From: Microdochium bolleyi
Taxonomy: Eukaryota > Ascomycota > Sordariomycetes > Xylariales > Microdochiaceae
Length of the DNA: 64,000 bases
Assembly (NCBI GenBank): GCA_001566295.1
Contig: KQ964247.1
Span: 3,596,001 to 3,660,000, forward strand
Direction of reading: 5' to 3'
Of this stretch, positions 1-12,807 are shown in pieces. The notes under the pieces are model-generated. The model did not search any database and was not told the origin of the DNA. It worked only from the letters and a program-made list of their open reading frames with translations. How positions within the stretch are numbered: the first letter of the stretch is position 1; each line of letters opens with the position of its first letter. The position numbers and the translations under genes are program-made.

Positions 1-3000
1 TGACGAGGCATGAGCGTTGTTTCCCGTGCGATTAAGGAACTAATATACCACTGTCCTCTTAATTCATTCGCTGGGACAGGCTTCTGGATTTGTTCTCTCA
101 TGCACTCTTGCATGGAAACACTTTTTGAGCATGCGCGCACGCCAGAAGCGACCAAGGACCAGGGACGAAACGAAGGCTGCAAGCACATGGCGTTGACCAG
201 AGAGTCAACCCGACTCAGCCGTGCATGCTAACGATCTAACGGCAAAGACATCCAGCCAGCTGTACAATGACTCGCTGATGTTGATGGCTGGCTGCGTATT
301 CAAGGGGATCGGCTCAGACCTCACATGAGAAGCAACATCGATTTTAGTGATAAAGATGATGATGCTGAAGCTCCTGAAAGATCTTATCCCAGGTGTGGGG
401 AACAAACGTTGCGAGACGTGTGTGTCTCTGTCGCCACTACCGAGCAAGTATGCCATCAATGCTAAGGCGTGGATTCAATCCTTGACGGCAAGTCGATCCT
501 GGTAGAGGGAGAGATCACATTGCTGCCTGTTGTCAGCGATGCCCAGGATGCTGCTTCACTCAATATAGCGGTCAGGCAAGGTCACTTCGAAAACGAGGCG
601 GACACTGGCGGAGCCGGGTAGTTGGAACAATCTACGGTCAGCAAAGGTCAAGCAGTTTCCCACGCGCCTGGAAGAGAAGAAGCATCTGAGCGAGAGACTC
701 CTCCATTTTGTCAAAAATTCGGCATGTCGTGTGTGCTGGATTTACCTGTCACGCTCGTCATGGGGTTGGCATGTCGTTTAGCCTGTGGGCAGGAAGCGGA
801 GCAATCGGTGGTATCTGACCAGTCCAGACACACAGGCGGCCCGGGGCATCGAGTGAACGACGAACAGGCGCACCCTGGCTGTGGATCCACGGCTGTACTC
901 GAACTTGTGAGTTTGGATAGTCGTGAAGTAGTCCGACCATCGCAGAGGTATCCGTCCCCTAGTGCATGACTTTGACTACGTTGAGGGTACTTGTTTGTAT
1001 AAAATTACGAATCTTGCAATGTGATGGGACCGCGACACCAGACGAAGAGGACGCCTTGGCTCGTCTTGGGCAGTCCCTGAACCATGTATGTCCGTTGTCA
1101 CCTTGAAGCAATGCGGCACGTGGAGACGATAAGCCGGAGTGCGACCCTCCAGCTTCGTCAGCCAAGTCGCTCAACCGTGAGGGGATGTGGATGCAGTGGG
1201 ACATCCAGGAGCCTGGATGGGCTTGGCTCCAAAGCCAATGATGGGCGGCGCACCAGTGCAAAAAGTCTTTTCTGCGTTCGTCTTGCCTGGGACGTCAGAG
1301 GATGGCGGGAGCTCGCGCTGAGTCGTTGAATGTCGGCACAGCGGTTTTGTTCGAAGTCGCCGCTTTCAATAGCTCGAATTGTGTCATGGTGCCCGGTGGT
1401 AGCAAAGGCATTCACGCAAAGATCTGTTAGCAAGCTTGTGGACAAGAGCGCCTGTGATGTGAAGAACGAGACGCTGAGGTAGGTAATGAGCCGACCAGAC
1501 TGGAGGAAGATCAGGGTCCCGGACGGTCCCCCCTTTGGTTCCAACCAATGCCATGCCAACATCGCCCCCGTTACTGTTGATGGGTGGGCGGGGCAATCCC
1601 TTTGATGCGAGGTGGCTCTCGATCTCCAAGTCGCGCGGAGTTTGTGAACAGGCAGATCCACGGGTCAGTCCTTAGCTCATCGGGCAAGCCCACGATCGTT
1701 GAGGGTGCAGACGTGATCCATACATCGTCGAGCCTCGAACTCAATAGAATCTGGCGTATCGTCCGAGCTCAAGTCCAGCGCGGGATCGGGAGCAGTTGAA
1801 GACAATCGCTGATTCGTGTCTTCCGCAGCCTTTGATGGACATGATGCGAACCGATGGCAGCCTTAGCCTGCCATTTGGCAGGCCTCTCGTCATTTCCGGA
1901 TGTTGGGCTGAAGGAGCGCGTTGACCATGCTCTACCGTGGCACAGCGGAGTTAACTAATGAACGCTGGCGCCGGCTTGTGCAATGCACGTTCTGGCGGCG
2001 CATCTTTAGTGCATTCACAGTCCGTCGCACTTACGGGACAATGTTATGAGGCGCTGGTGGTCCGTTCTCCTGCAGGGCAATGCTCCCTACTGTCATTTTG
2101 ACTGACTGCCGCCTTCATCCGAGACAAGATGCGCGGGTCGCGAGACGAACCGCATTGCGTTGTGTGCTGGCAGATTCCTGGGAGTGTCGCGGTGCCGGCG
2201 AGGTACAGCACAGACGATCATCCTACCTTCCAAGACTGGCAGTCCCTGGTGCTGTGCAATCAATGTTTTGCATTGCGAGCAGGTTGCCCCTTCTCGCACG
2301 GAGCACAGACTCGCTGGCAGGCACGACGGCCGTCTCGGAACACGGTTGGATATGCGACAAGGGGCGACTCCCCATTTGGAGCAAGTGCGTGCAGACATAG
2401 GATGAATCGTGCTCTGTCGTCAGCCAGTTTCTGACAAGAACAGACCCTGCCTTCAGCCTGCAACCACGCTGCACCCCTGCTGCACAGCGCGCGAGAGTTA
2501 GGACCGTGTCCCTTCGTCCCGGTCGCTCCCAGCAGTGGAGGCGTGCCTCATGGTGATTGACTGTCCACACTGCCCAGCACCGATTGCGCTCGCGGGCTGG
2601 AACGAGGTGGCCGGGGACGAGCTGACGCCTCAGGCTTTTCGCCGCAGACCCCGCCATGTGATTGTGTGGCATGATGGCGCCTGATGGACGCCCGGGGCTC
2701 AAGCGGAGCGGCAACAGGCTGGCATGGCCTGGTCATCGGCCAGTGCTGATCGGATTCCCAGTGTGGTATGCCGTGGCAGGTGGTGGCAGTCTTGGGTGCC
2801 CAGTGTGGGTGGTGGACAAGATGGATGGCGCTGCACGCTACGGCCCCGCCGCGGCTTGGTCATCGTTCGAGACTTCAGGTTTCACGCGGCTAGGTAGTCT
2901 GGACCACGGGCATGGCAGTTACGGAGAAAGCAAGCAAGCCTTGGCCAGCAGAGACCTCCGGAAGGACCAAGAGGCAGGTATTTGCGGCGGGCAGGAGGCG

Positions 3001-4340
3001 TGATAACGGCGTGCGGATGCGGACAAAGGTTGTCGCCTGGAAGAAAGTGGGTGCGGTGCGGGATGGCGACGATGGCCGCGATGGCAGCCGGGGTGGCCAG
3101 AGTAAGTGGACGTGCCGCGCCTGTTGGCCCACCAATCCCTCCGTTCTCCAGTCTCCAGTCTCCAGTCTCGGTTGCAGGGCTGCCCAGGTGCTGGTCGACT
3201 ATGCCCAGACAACGTCGGCGCTGACGAGCAAAGCACAGTGAGAAACTGTCCATAATCAGCACTGTCTTTGTTAGTGACCGGCAGCACGTCCGTGACAGTG
3301 CGGGACTTCGCCTCGCCTTCCCTCGAGCGTGCAGCCCGGCGGAACGGCAATCATCCGTGTGAGGCAAAGGCCAGCCAGATGAGGAGGTGATGGCAGCGTG
3401 ATTCCACGAACCCACGAGTCTATTACGCCTGGCTCTCCTGGCATCCTCACGAGGTTCGACGGCTCCTTCTCCAGAGTGTACCCGTGATTGAGCACCGCCA
3501 ACGGTGATCCAGCTGCGCGTGTGTGTGAATCTTGAGCTCCACCCGCCCAGCCGACACACACAACCACCCAGCAGATGACAGCGGCAGCGAACCAGGTCCT
3601 CCCGATTGACGACGACGCCCACGCTCGGATTCCCTTCCATTCCAGCCTCGGGCACAGCAACTTCCCTGTTGTCGACAATACCCTCCTCGACGAAGAGCAT
3701 CTCCTCTGCTGCGACACCATAAGCCACTGCCATCCGCGGCTGAGCTCGTATGCAAGACACGCAGTCGACTTCGAGGTCCACAGCATCGAGCCAAACCTTC
3801 GCACAGCACACATTACGCAGGAACGGACAAGCCTGTTCGGCCGCCCAGCCGTATCTTGCTGGCTGCCAGGCTGTCCACTGATCCGGTCGTTTCACGGTGA
3901 TACCAAGAGAGAGCGGCAGCTGTTTCTCCGACAATCTCTTCCGACACAGGGCTCGACTCGTCACCCAAGGGTCCTACCAACATCACGCACAAAAAGGCGA
4001 GTGCTCTTTGGTGCGAGGTCGTCTCCCTGACAGCAACAGCCACAGCGACGTCCAGCGCTGCTGCCCCGCTGTCTTGTTCGCTACAAGCCCTCTCCCAGGC
4101 CCACAGCATCGCCCCCAGGCCGCCCGTCGGAAGCACGCTGCGCCCTTCCTGGATCTGCCCTGAGCGCGCCTCTGACGCTCTCTGCCCAGGCCTCTTCCCC
4201 CCAGGCCAGCGCTGTGAGGAGCAACGCCCAACCTGGGAAGCCAGCCGCTCGAGTGGGCGTCGCATCCAGCCTGCGCTGCAAAAGACTCCAGCAGGACCCA
4301 TCCCAATCCTCTCGTTGATCCGGCACTTTGACGAACAACA
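1..4340. other. Long gene-poor region and leader of the kinase gene
   Basis: No gene could be supported in this 4.3-kb stretch. Both strands carry open frames, the longest being 360 codons on the minus strand at 2882-3964. Their compositions look random, no domain is recognisable and no convincing exon chain joins them. The last 800 bases or so before the kinase start are pyrimidine-rich and GC-rich, as expected of a fungal promoter and 5' leader. They contain several upstream ATGs, for example those opening at 3575 and 3897. A three-copy 7-bp tandem repeat (CTCCAGT) lies at 3146-3166. Confidence 0.5.
3146..3166. repeat. Short tandem repeat, 7-bp unit, three copies
   Basis: CTCCAGT occurs three times in a row, with a partial fourth copy, in the gene-poor left region. 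Confidence 0.85.
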
Positions 4341-6981
4341 ATGTCCACGCCGACCACTGCCACTGCCACGCTCCCTCCTCCCGGCCACTACCTCCATCAA
4401 CTGCACCATCCGCACCTCCATCACCCGCATCATCATCAATCCTACCTCAACTCGTCGTACCCGCACGCCGCGGCAAGTCCCTCACCTGTCGCTGGCCTGC
4501 ACCACCACACATCGTCAGCCTCCACATATCGAGCGACCAACACGCCTGGCTCTGCACACGGAGCATCCGCCGTCGTCCTCCCGCCGCCGCCGCTTGCCGC
4601 CTCGACTGCGACGACATCAAAGCGATACCACCAGCAGCCTCTGCCGCAGTTACACGCCCCTATCGACCACTACCCGTACTCATCCTCGACCTTGCCGCCA
4701 CTCCATTCCCCCCATCACGGCTCGGCCTCGTCCAATGGACTAGCCGCGTCGGTGGCGCACACCAGACAAGCCCCCGACTCTCCCAGAGGCACTTCACAAT
4801 CGTACGGCTCGAGATCAGCGAGCAGGCAGCATTACCAGGACTCGACTGCAGACATGGCCCATAGCGCGGTCGCCAGTCAGGCGAGTCATCTGCCGTACAC
4901 TGATGGAGGCAGCTCAGCCCGGAAAAGACGTCGGTCGAGAGAACCGGACTGGGGCACCTTCTACAAGAACGGTCTGCCCAAAGAGATCATCGTCATCGAT
5001 GACAGCCCAGAGCCTGGCAGCAACTATGCTGCCTCGATAGCGACGACAGCTTCCAAGACATACACGAATGGCAACACAAATGGCTCGACGCGGAGTCACC
5101 CCATCTCAGATCCCAATCACACAGCCAAGAGGCGGAGGAAAGACGATCCTCTCGCCTACGATAACGTCCCGGGCTACGTCAGCGGGAGCAGAGCGAATGA
5201 TCCATATGGCCATCCCTCGAACAGCGGCTCCGCATCAACGGATCGCACAACATCGGCTCACATCACAACCGCGGCGACGTCTTTGGGATCTTTGTCATCT
5301 AACGGCCATTACGATGCCGAGGCCTTGACCGGTCAGAAGCGAAAACGGACGCGCCAGCAGATTGCCCAAGAAGCCAAGCGGCGCGAGGTCGAGACACAGA
5401 AGGACGTCATCAGTTACCAGCCGCCAAAGAAGCCTGTGAAGAAGGCTGGCGAGGTCGTTGTGCGCGTGATTCAAGATGTATGTCTGCTAATCATGGTCTT
5501 CTGAGGGTAAAAATATTTGCTGATCATCGTCTTTGCACAGCGCTCTCATCAAAATGTCAAGGTCGATGACGACGATGGCCACTATATCGTTGTCCCTGAT
5601 GCCGACCTTACACCTGAATGTACGTACACTCCTCGGAGGTCCAGTTGTTGTTTCTCTCTTATGCTGACCTAATCTCGATAGACCAAATGGTCAAGCTGTT
5701 AGGACAAGGCACATTCGGCAAAGTCGTCCAGGCTCGCCACAAGAAGGATGGCCACTTGGTCGCCATCAAGATCATCCGAGCAGTCCAGAAATATCGCGAC
5801 GCCTCCCGAATCGAACTACGCGTATTACGAACCCTCAAGGCAAACGATTCCGAGAACAGAAATCGGTGCATACATCTCCGCGACTGCTTCGACTTCAGAG
5901 GCCATATCTGCATCGTAATGGATTTGCTTGGCTCTAGCGTCTTCGACTTCTTGAAGAGCAACAACTTCGTACCATTTCCCAACAGCCAGATCCACAACTT
6001 TGCTCGTCAGCTGTTCACCAGCGTAGCCTGTAAGTGACACTGGCCCCTTCACACTGCCGCGACCAATGGTTTGCTAAATCTTTATATCTAGTTCTGCACG
6101 ACCTCAACCTGATCCACACGGATTTGAAGCCCGAAAACATCTTGCTCTGCGACAGCGCGTACCAAACGTTTACGTACAACCGCAAGATACCATCCTCGTC
6201 TGCTGGCGTCAACCGCCAGGCTACCCAACGCAAGGTTCTCCTCGACACTGAGATCCGGCTGATCGACTTTGGCTCGGCTACATTTGAGGACGAATACCAC
6301 TCCTCGGTCGTCTCTACGAGACATTACCGGGCGCCCGAGATTATTCTTGGCCTCGGCTGGTCGTTCCCTTGCGACATATGGAGCATAGGCTGCATCTTGG
6401 TCGAGTTCTACACGGGTGACGCCCTTTTCCAGACGCACGATAATCTCGAGCATTTGGCCATGATGGAGAATGTCTGCGACGGGCGGATCGACTCGCACTT
6501 GGTACAAGCTGTTAACAAGATGGCCACACGCAGTGGCGGAAACCCTGCATCCAAGTATGCCCGCAGCCACTACTTCTACAAAGAAAATTATGAGACACTA
6601 ACCATGGCGAAAAGGTACTTCAAACGGCTGAAGTTGGACTACCCGACGGCAGAGACAACACGGGCCTCGAGGCGTTTCGTCAAGAACATGAAGCGGTTAG
6701 AAGTGAGTGCCACCCGGATCGCGATTGCGCACAAGACATGCTAACCCGGGCGCTAGGATATCATGCCGGCCTCGAACACTTTCCTTAAACTCTTCCTCGA
6801 CCTACTCAAAAAGATATTCGTCTACGACCCCGCGAAACGCATTACAGCCAGAGAGGCGCTCGAGCACCCCTGGTTCAGGGAGCAAGCTGTCCCAGATGAT
6901 GGCACGGAGGCCTCGAAGATTCGCCGGGAGCGCATGCACGAGCATGAGCGATACTCGGCCCGCGGCTCTGTGGTGGCGTAG
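4341..6981 (+). CDS. LAMMER (CLK-type) dual-specificity protein kinase
   Basis: Predicted dual-specificity kinase of the CLK/LAMMER family. Known members, such as fission yeast Lkh1 and budding yeast Kns1, phosphorylate SR-type splicing factors and act in stress and growth control. Five exons: 4341-5477, 5541-5619, 5682-6029, 6092-6702 and 6757-6981. All junctions keep frame and give 799 aa. Residues 1-400 are low complexity, with His/Pro-rich and Ser/Thr-rich tracts and basic nuclear-targeting-like patches such as KRRR. The kinase domain starts near 406. It has the glycine loop GQGTFGKVV (413-421), the VAIK lysine (435), HTDLKPEN (catalytic Asp 532), DFG (580-582) and the family signature EHLAMMENV (641-649). 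The signature has Asn where most members have Arg (EHLAMMER). The start was chosen as the first ATG of the long open first exon. The family is certain; the substrate is inferred. Confidence 0.93.
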
Positions 6982-9403
6982 CGTGCACCACGCGCCTCGC
7001 GTCGAAAGAATCAGCATGTTTGACAGTGTACGAAACGGCGAAACTGGAGTTCTCCACAGCATGGATCTTGGCATCACCAGCGGGACTTTGGGAAGGCAGA
7101 CTGTGTTCTTGTCATTGACGATGGACAATGCTACTTCCGGAGGAAATGTTACTCACGAACGGTTCTTCGAATGAATTGGGTTATAGCGGATGCAAATATC
7201 ATCATCACCATCAAAGCAAAATTTTCCAAGATATATTTCCAAGCAATTGACTGCGTTGGTTGCGAGCCGAAGAATGCAGCTCACGCTGTGATGGACAGAG
7301 GTTTATAATGCGATTCGCCTACTCATCACCGAGTCTGATGGTTAGGCTGTGGATGTGATGCCTCTGGCCAGCAGCGCCGACCTATCAGCCATCCACCAGG
7401 CTGGCGTTTGTTTTTCCGTTTCGTTTCCCGTTTCGTTTCGTAGTCTGTTACAAGCGCGAATAGTGAAACAAGTGTAGTGTTTGCGGTGTATGTCTATTGC
7501 TACCACGCCGTCGAATTCGCAGTTGCGTAAACGGGGCGTTTTGCTTTTCTTTTTCTTGTTATTTGTGCCGGGAAAAGGAGGTGAGACTGAGCTGGTGACA
7601 TGCAAACACACAGAGTAGCCGGAGGTTTGGTTGAAGAAGAAAGAAAAGTCCCCCGTCAGTGAAGTGAAGAGCCTGTCGTCCTGCCTTTGTCATGCCGGTC
7701 AATGGGATGTGTAAGGGTTTCGATTATTGTTGTGGTAGGTATTTACATATAAACCGATCGGGGCCTCTGCTCGTGTGAACGTAGGGGACGGCAGGCCGGG
7801 CTGTATAATGCCACAGTGTGTTTGTTCCTGGGATGGTTGGTTATGGTTCATGGTTGTCGTGCTCTTCAGGGTTGACTCCTTCAAGGCACCTGACCCCGGA
7901 GACTCAACAGCACAGCTCGACTCGCGTGACTAGTGCCGCGCTCGACCTTCATAGTATACCAGATTCAGCCATGGCTTGTTGAAGATGATGATACAACCCC
8001 TCGGCCCCCATGCTGTCCGAGAAAGCTTGGCTGTGATCTATCGTCTTTTTTTGGTGGTGGGAGTGGGGGGGTATCCCACAGTCCTGGCGGTAAGCCTCTT
8101 CCGTACTCGCCTGTCTGCTTGCTTGCTTTGCAATTCGGGTTTCCGCTTGTGTTTCTTGTGGCGGGCCCAACTACACCAAGGCGATACATATACTTTGACC
8201 CTCGGCAAGCCAGCATCTGTCTAAATATATATACCTAGGTATGTCTATAACATAATTGCGCACGCTCTACCAACACGCAACCTAGCATCAGCAAAAAGAC
8301 AACGCAGAGAGAAAAAAAAAAAGAAAAGAGCGAAAAGGCAAAAGGGAAAATAAAAAGAGCCCAGAGATAGCCATTGCATCAGACAACGTCGACACCTATT
8401 CCAGAGTCCACAAGACGTACAGGAAACACGCAGAGAGAGAGAGAGAGAGACCCCTCTCTCTGAGTGTGGAAGAAAATTATCAAAAAGTCCAGTAAAAGGG
8501 GCCAGTTACGATATGTGCGTGAAGGCAGGAACACGGCGTTTGTCTCGTGTTGTTGTCTGTCGTGTCGTGCCGTCTCACAGCCACTCTCCAGCTTACTGGC
8601 CCCCTGTTTCCACAGCCAAGAATCTAGGCACCTTACCTAGCGAAGGTATTATTGAAGGTGGGTAGGGGTGGGTTGGTGCGTCATCGCCCCCAGGCGCAGC
8701 GAGCGCGACGTATGTAAGCGTGTGCATATATTTAGTTACACGGCACAAACACGGCAAGATTGTAGATTCTGATAGGAAACCCAACTCAGTCTAAACGAGC
8801 CGGTTCTCCACGGCTCGGGTCCGGGGTAAGGCTCATCTGATTCCCCGGTCGTGGGAGACAAAAAGACTTCATATGCCTGTGCGATCAGCGGATCGATGTC
8901 AGCTACATGGGACCGCGCTTCGTTCCGAGGGCGGGTTATATCGCACAGCACAGAGTAGAGCAGATTAGCTGCAGATGACCGACGTCTCGTATTGTGCACT
9001 GCCGTTTAACGGGAATACAATTGTTCTATTGCACCCTTAGTACTACGAGCAGTGCTGGGGGTTCTTCAGTCTGATACGATAGAGAGAATAAGACAGCCGT
9101 GGCTCGTGAGTATACTCTACGATGAGAAAAGCTCTTCTAGATAGATGATACCAAAACAGGGAGCAAAAAATTCAATTAATGTAATTCGCCAAACCAGGCC
9201 CTGCAAAGCCGTGATACTCCCGGAATCAGCCAAAAACACCCCTCATCGTGTCTTTCATGCCGGAGAACACCTATGCACCGAAGCCCCCTCGTTCCCCAAC
9301 GAGGAAGAGAAATGTCTAAAGACTACAATGTGTATATGTGCAGGGAACAAAAAGAAAAGGAGACAGCGCACAAGCTCTAGGGCGACTTGCGAGTGTGGGC
9401 CCC
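6982..9403. other. Intergenic region between convergent kinase and glycosyltransferase genes
   Basis: This holds the 3' flanks of two convergent genes. I see no coding sequence. It is rich in homopolymer and simple-sequence tracts, including A-rich runs around 8310-8360 and a GA repeat described separately. One or both 3' UTRs probably lie here. Confidence 0.5.
8432..8462. repeat. GA microsatellite with facing CT tract
   Basis: A GA dinucleotide run at 8432-8450 is followed after a short C tract by CTCTCTCTGAG. The two halves are complementary, so transcripts could form a short hairpin. It is probably in the 3' flank of the kinase or glycosyltransferase gene. No further function is supported. 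Confidence 0.7.
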
Positions 9404-11571
9404 TCAGAACCCCTTGCACCGGAAGTCCCACGGCACCTTGAGGTTGTCTGGCTTGCAGGCCAGCTCGTTGGACAGCGCGCGCCAGCGGTCGAGCAGGTCC
9501 GAATGCCGGATGCCGCCGTGCTGCGTGAAGAAGCTGTTGTGCGCGACGATGGCGCGCGTGTCGATGATGAACGGGCGGCCGAGGCGGCGCGGGATGAACT
9601 GCGACATGTCGGCCTCGTCGTCGCCGATGGGGAGGCCCAGCTTCACGTCCCGGCCCCACACGGCGATGAAGTTGAGGTTGTACCGGTTGTACTGCATGTC
9701 GAAGAGATTTTCGCCTCCGACGTTCGGGAGCGTGTTCACGATTGTGGAGCGCTGTTGGTGCTGCTGCTGGCTCTGGGAGACCGCCGTGGGCTTGCCGTTC
9801 GCAGAAGAAGTGGCCGTCGACGGGGTGATCCGTTCCGGGACCATCGTGGCAACGGGGAAGGGGGGCGCCTTCTTATACCGCAGCGGGCGACCAAAGTGGT
9901 AGCGGTCCATCTCGTCGAGCTCAATGTTGTAGAGCAGGCTGTACTCCTGCTGCGCGGCGATCGCCCAGTTCTTCCAGCCAGGGCCAAAGGCAGGGTCGTT
10001 GCCACGGTGGACCTGCCAGTCGCCCATGGGCGTCCTGATCAGGTTCGACATGTCCTCGAGGGAGCTGGACATCAGCACCCAGGGGTGGCCCTCGTACGGG
10101 CTCTCCACGTCCATCTTGGCCCCCTCGGTCAGAGCCTTCATACCCTTGGCGAGAACTCCCCACTTGGACGGCCGCCACTCCTCGCCGGGACGCCGGGTTG
10201 GGTGGCTGTACGGGTCGGGGATGAAGGGATGGATGGCGCCGGAGTGGTACTGCTGCAGACCAGAAACAGGGCTGTTGACAAGCTGCGCGGAGATGGCGTA
10301 GGGTTGTGTCAGGACCAGCCGAGTGTGGACGAGCTGGGGAATCGCGTCCTGATGGATGTAGAGCTGCGAAGGAAGAGTTAGCATCAACTGTGAAATGTTG
10401 GTCTCGACCATCCCTCGGGGGACAAGAGACTTACAATATCGTCGTCGATCTTGATGTAGAGCGTGTCGTCCTCGTCGGCATACTCCCAGATACATCCGTA
10501 GCCGTTCTGGGTGGTGCAGAGGTCGAGGTCCTGGTAGGTGTAACCGTCCACGTTCTTGACGAAGGCGCGCAGCCACTCGATGTCGTCCTCGTTTGTTGTC
10601 TTGACCATGAAGCGGACCTCGTCGAGGTAGCCGCCGTTGCTCACCAGATTCTGGCGCAGGTAGCAGTCGAGGATGTCGACGTTGCGCTTGCGGCCGTAGA
10701 AGACCATTGCGATAACCTTCAGGCCGGCTGGTTTCTTCCAGCCGCCCGGGGGCGCGCCGCTGGTCAACTTGTGCCGCTTGTCAGCGGGGATCTTCTTTGC
10801 GTTGTATTTGCCGGCATTGTCAACGGGCCAAGTCGTGCAGAAGTCGGATGTGTTCGAGGGCTTTCTGTTGTGGCCATGCTCATCCAGGGTGACGATGGCA
10901 GGCACGACCGAGTGCGCAGGGTGACTTGGCTCGCTGTCCGCTTCACCAGCATCACTGGCCAGCTCGCTGTCATCGTCGTTGCCGCTGGCAGGGACGTCGA
11001 CCGAGTTGTCTTCCGCCGCCGGGGGCTCCGAGACCGTCTCCGTCGTGGTGGGCTCGGCGAGTGTGACGCGCAGGTCATCCTCCGGATTGCTCGGGCTGGC
11101 GTCCCACGAGGCGGGCAACTCCGCATGCGTGACCGCGGGAGTCGGTACCACTGTCGGCGTCGCAGTGGCCTCTGTCGTGGTGGACTGGCTTCCGGAATGC
11201 GAACTGCTAAGGAACTTCTCCTTCTCCTTCAGCAGCATGGTGTGCACACCGAAGCCCCAGAAGAGAAGCGAGACTAGAACCATCGAGGCCAGTCCCAAGA
11301 CCATGCGGCGTCGTCCTGATGCACCTGCCGATTGCAAGAAGCGGGCGAAGGCGGACTTGACCCTGTAGCTGGGGTACGCCGACGAGGTGGGCGAGGTCGA
11401 GTCGAACTCGTAGTCGTCGCCGTCGGCTCGCGAGTACGCACCACTGCTCCTGGAAGAGGAGGTAGAACCCTCGTCGCGCCGCGCCTGCTTCTCGTGGTAC
11501 TCGTCGTCCTGGCTTGTCCGCGATCTCCCCGAGAGGAGGCCACTGGCCTCCTGCCGTCCATTTTGATCCAT
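9404..11571 (-). CDS. Type II membrane glycosyltransferase-like protein (GT-A, DxD)
   Basis: Two exons on the minus strand, 11571-10435 and 10363-9404, give 698 aa. The 71-nt intron has a GTAAGT donor. The N-terminus is hydrophilic and Ser/Arg-rich. One membrane segment at about 90-110 is preceded by basic residues, which is the layout of a Golgi type II protein. A Thr/Pro/Ser/Glu-rich stem runs to about 280. The luminal part opens with VIAMVFYGRKRNVDILDCYL, and residues 370-379 (TLYIKIDDDI) supply the Asp triad that in GT-A enzymes binds the metal and sugar nucleotide. The intron falls directly after this motif. A Gln/Ser-rich insert of about 40 residues lies in the C-terminal half. I did not recognise a named family, so donor and acceptor are unknown. 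The gene could be a hypothetical fungal glycan-processing enzyme. Confidence 0.8.
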
Positions 11572-12807
11572 TGTGAAAGGAGTGTCGTGCTCGTGCCAAG
11601 TACAAGGAGCGAGGATTGGTGATGATGGTCTGATTCACCCCGTCACTGCCACGTCAGACTAAGAAGTGTAGGTGAGAGTAGGGTGGGTGGGCGGCGGCGA
11701 GTGTGCAATGTAAGGAAAGTGGTGCAGCACAAAGCGAGACAATGCCCGCGTCTTCGGTGGTGTCCCAAAAACGCCTCGGGATGACATGCTCTGCCTATCC
11801 GGACTCTGTCGATAGAGGAGCCAGGGGACACGGCCTGTGACTGATGGCCCAGACCCAAACTTAGAACGCCATCGGGAACTGTGAGTGGAGGCAGCGCTTG
11901 TTGGAAGGGATATCATGCAGCCCACTTGCTAGTGGGGGGGGGGGGCAGGAACAAAGGCTTGCGAGGCTTATTTGCTTGGGGGTGCGGATTGGGTGCAGCG
12001 TACGGCCCCAGACACTTGTGTGGCCCGCCCTTGGCTGCTGCCGAGGGCCTCACACGCGATGCACGGCGTTGGCGGCTAGGTGCATTCCTCTTGTGTTATT
12101 GCGCTGTCCGGGCTGTGCAGGAGTGTGCTGTTGTTGTACGACGGGCAGGGCGCCGCCCTCGCACGCCCGGCCGATCTCGTACCGTATGCGGCTCGGCGGG
12201 TCGACCTGCCACCAGCACGTGTTGGCTGCACAGGGTGGCTGGCGGCAAAAAGGAACACGAGAAGCTGGGTACCCAGGTCGTGCTCGGGTATCACCGAGCT
12301 CAAGGGCGAAGTTAGCTGGCGCTAAAGGTGCAAACTTGTTGGTCTCAGGCTCCGTACATCCCCGAGGCCAGTGTACACCCGCTACTGCCGGCACCTGGTG
12401 GACAGACTATTGAGTCTAGCGCTGTGGGCGCACCGCGACTTTCTCAGCGTTGACTGGGAGTATAATGGCGACTAGGAAGAGCAAAGGGGAGGCTCCCGCG
12501 GTTGATGGGATTGGGGTTGTTGGCTGCATTGGCAGGGGTCGACCGGCTGTTGGCCGGAGCCCCTTGCTCCCAAGGCCCCCAACCCACCCAAGGGGTGACC
12601 CTGTGCTGACCTCGCCTGCTCGAGGCGCGGGCCCGCGGGCTCCAGTGTTCAAGCTCCTAGGGGTCCCTGGCTTGTCAGACGCTTACGGGATCCTGCGTAT
12701 ATGTGCATCAATCACAGCCCGGCACGACACGCCTGTCTGTCTGGCGACCCTTGGCAGGGCTGATCCGCGCCAAGACAGGCACACGCGCTGTCCCGTCCCC
12801 CCTCGCT
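11572..12807. other. Intergenic region between glycosyltransferase and regulator
   Basis: Upstream region of the glycosyltransferase-like gene and 3' flank of the next minus-strand gene. The open frames in it show no recognisable protein. A run of 12 G lies at 11934-11945. Nothing else is supported. Confidence 0.5.
11934..11945 (+). repeat. G12 homopolymer
   Basis: Twelve consecutive G between the glycosyltransferase-like gene and the next. A likely length-variable site and a possible source of assembly error. Confidence 0.85.

Noticed and set aside
2882..3964. 360-codon minus-strand frame
   Set aside because: Random-looking composition, no domain, and overlaps the probable kinase promoter and leader.
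9338..11277. Two plus-strand frames of 347 and 323 codons
   Set aside because: Antisense to the glycosyltransferase-like exons. Val/Arg/Leu/Asp-rich shadow translations.
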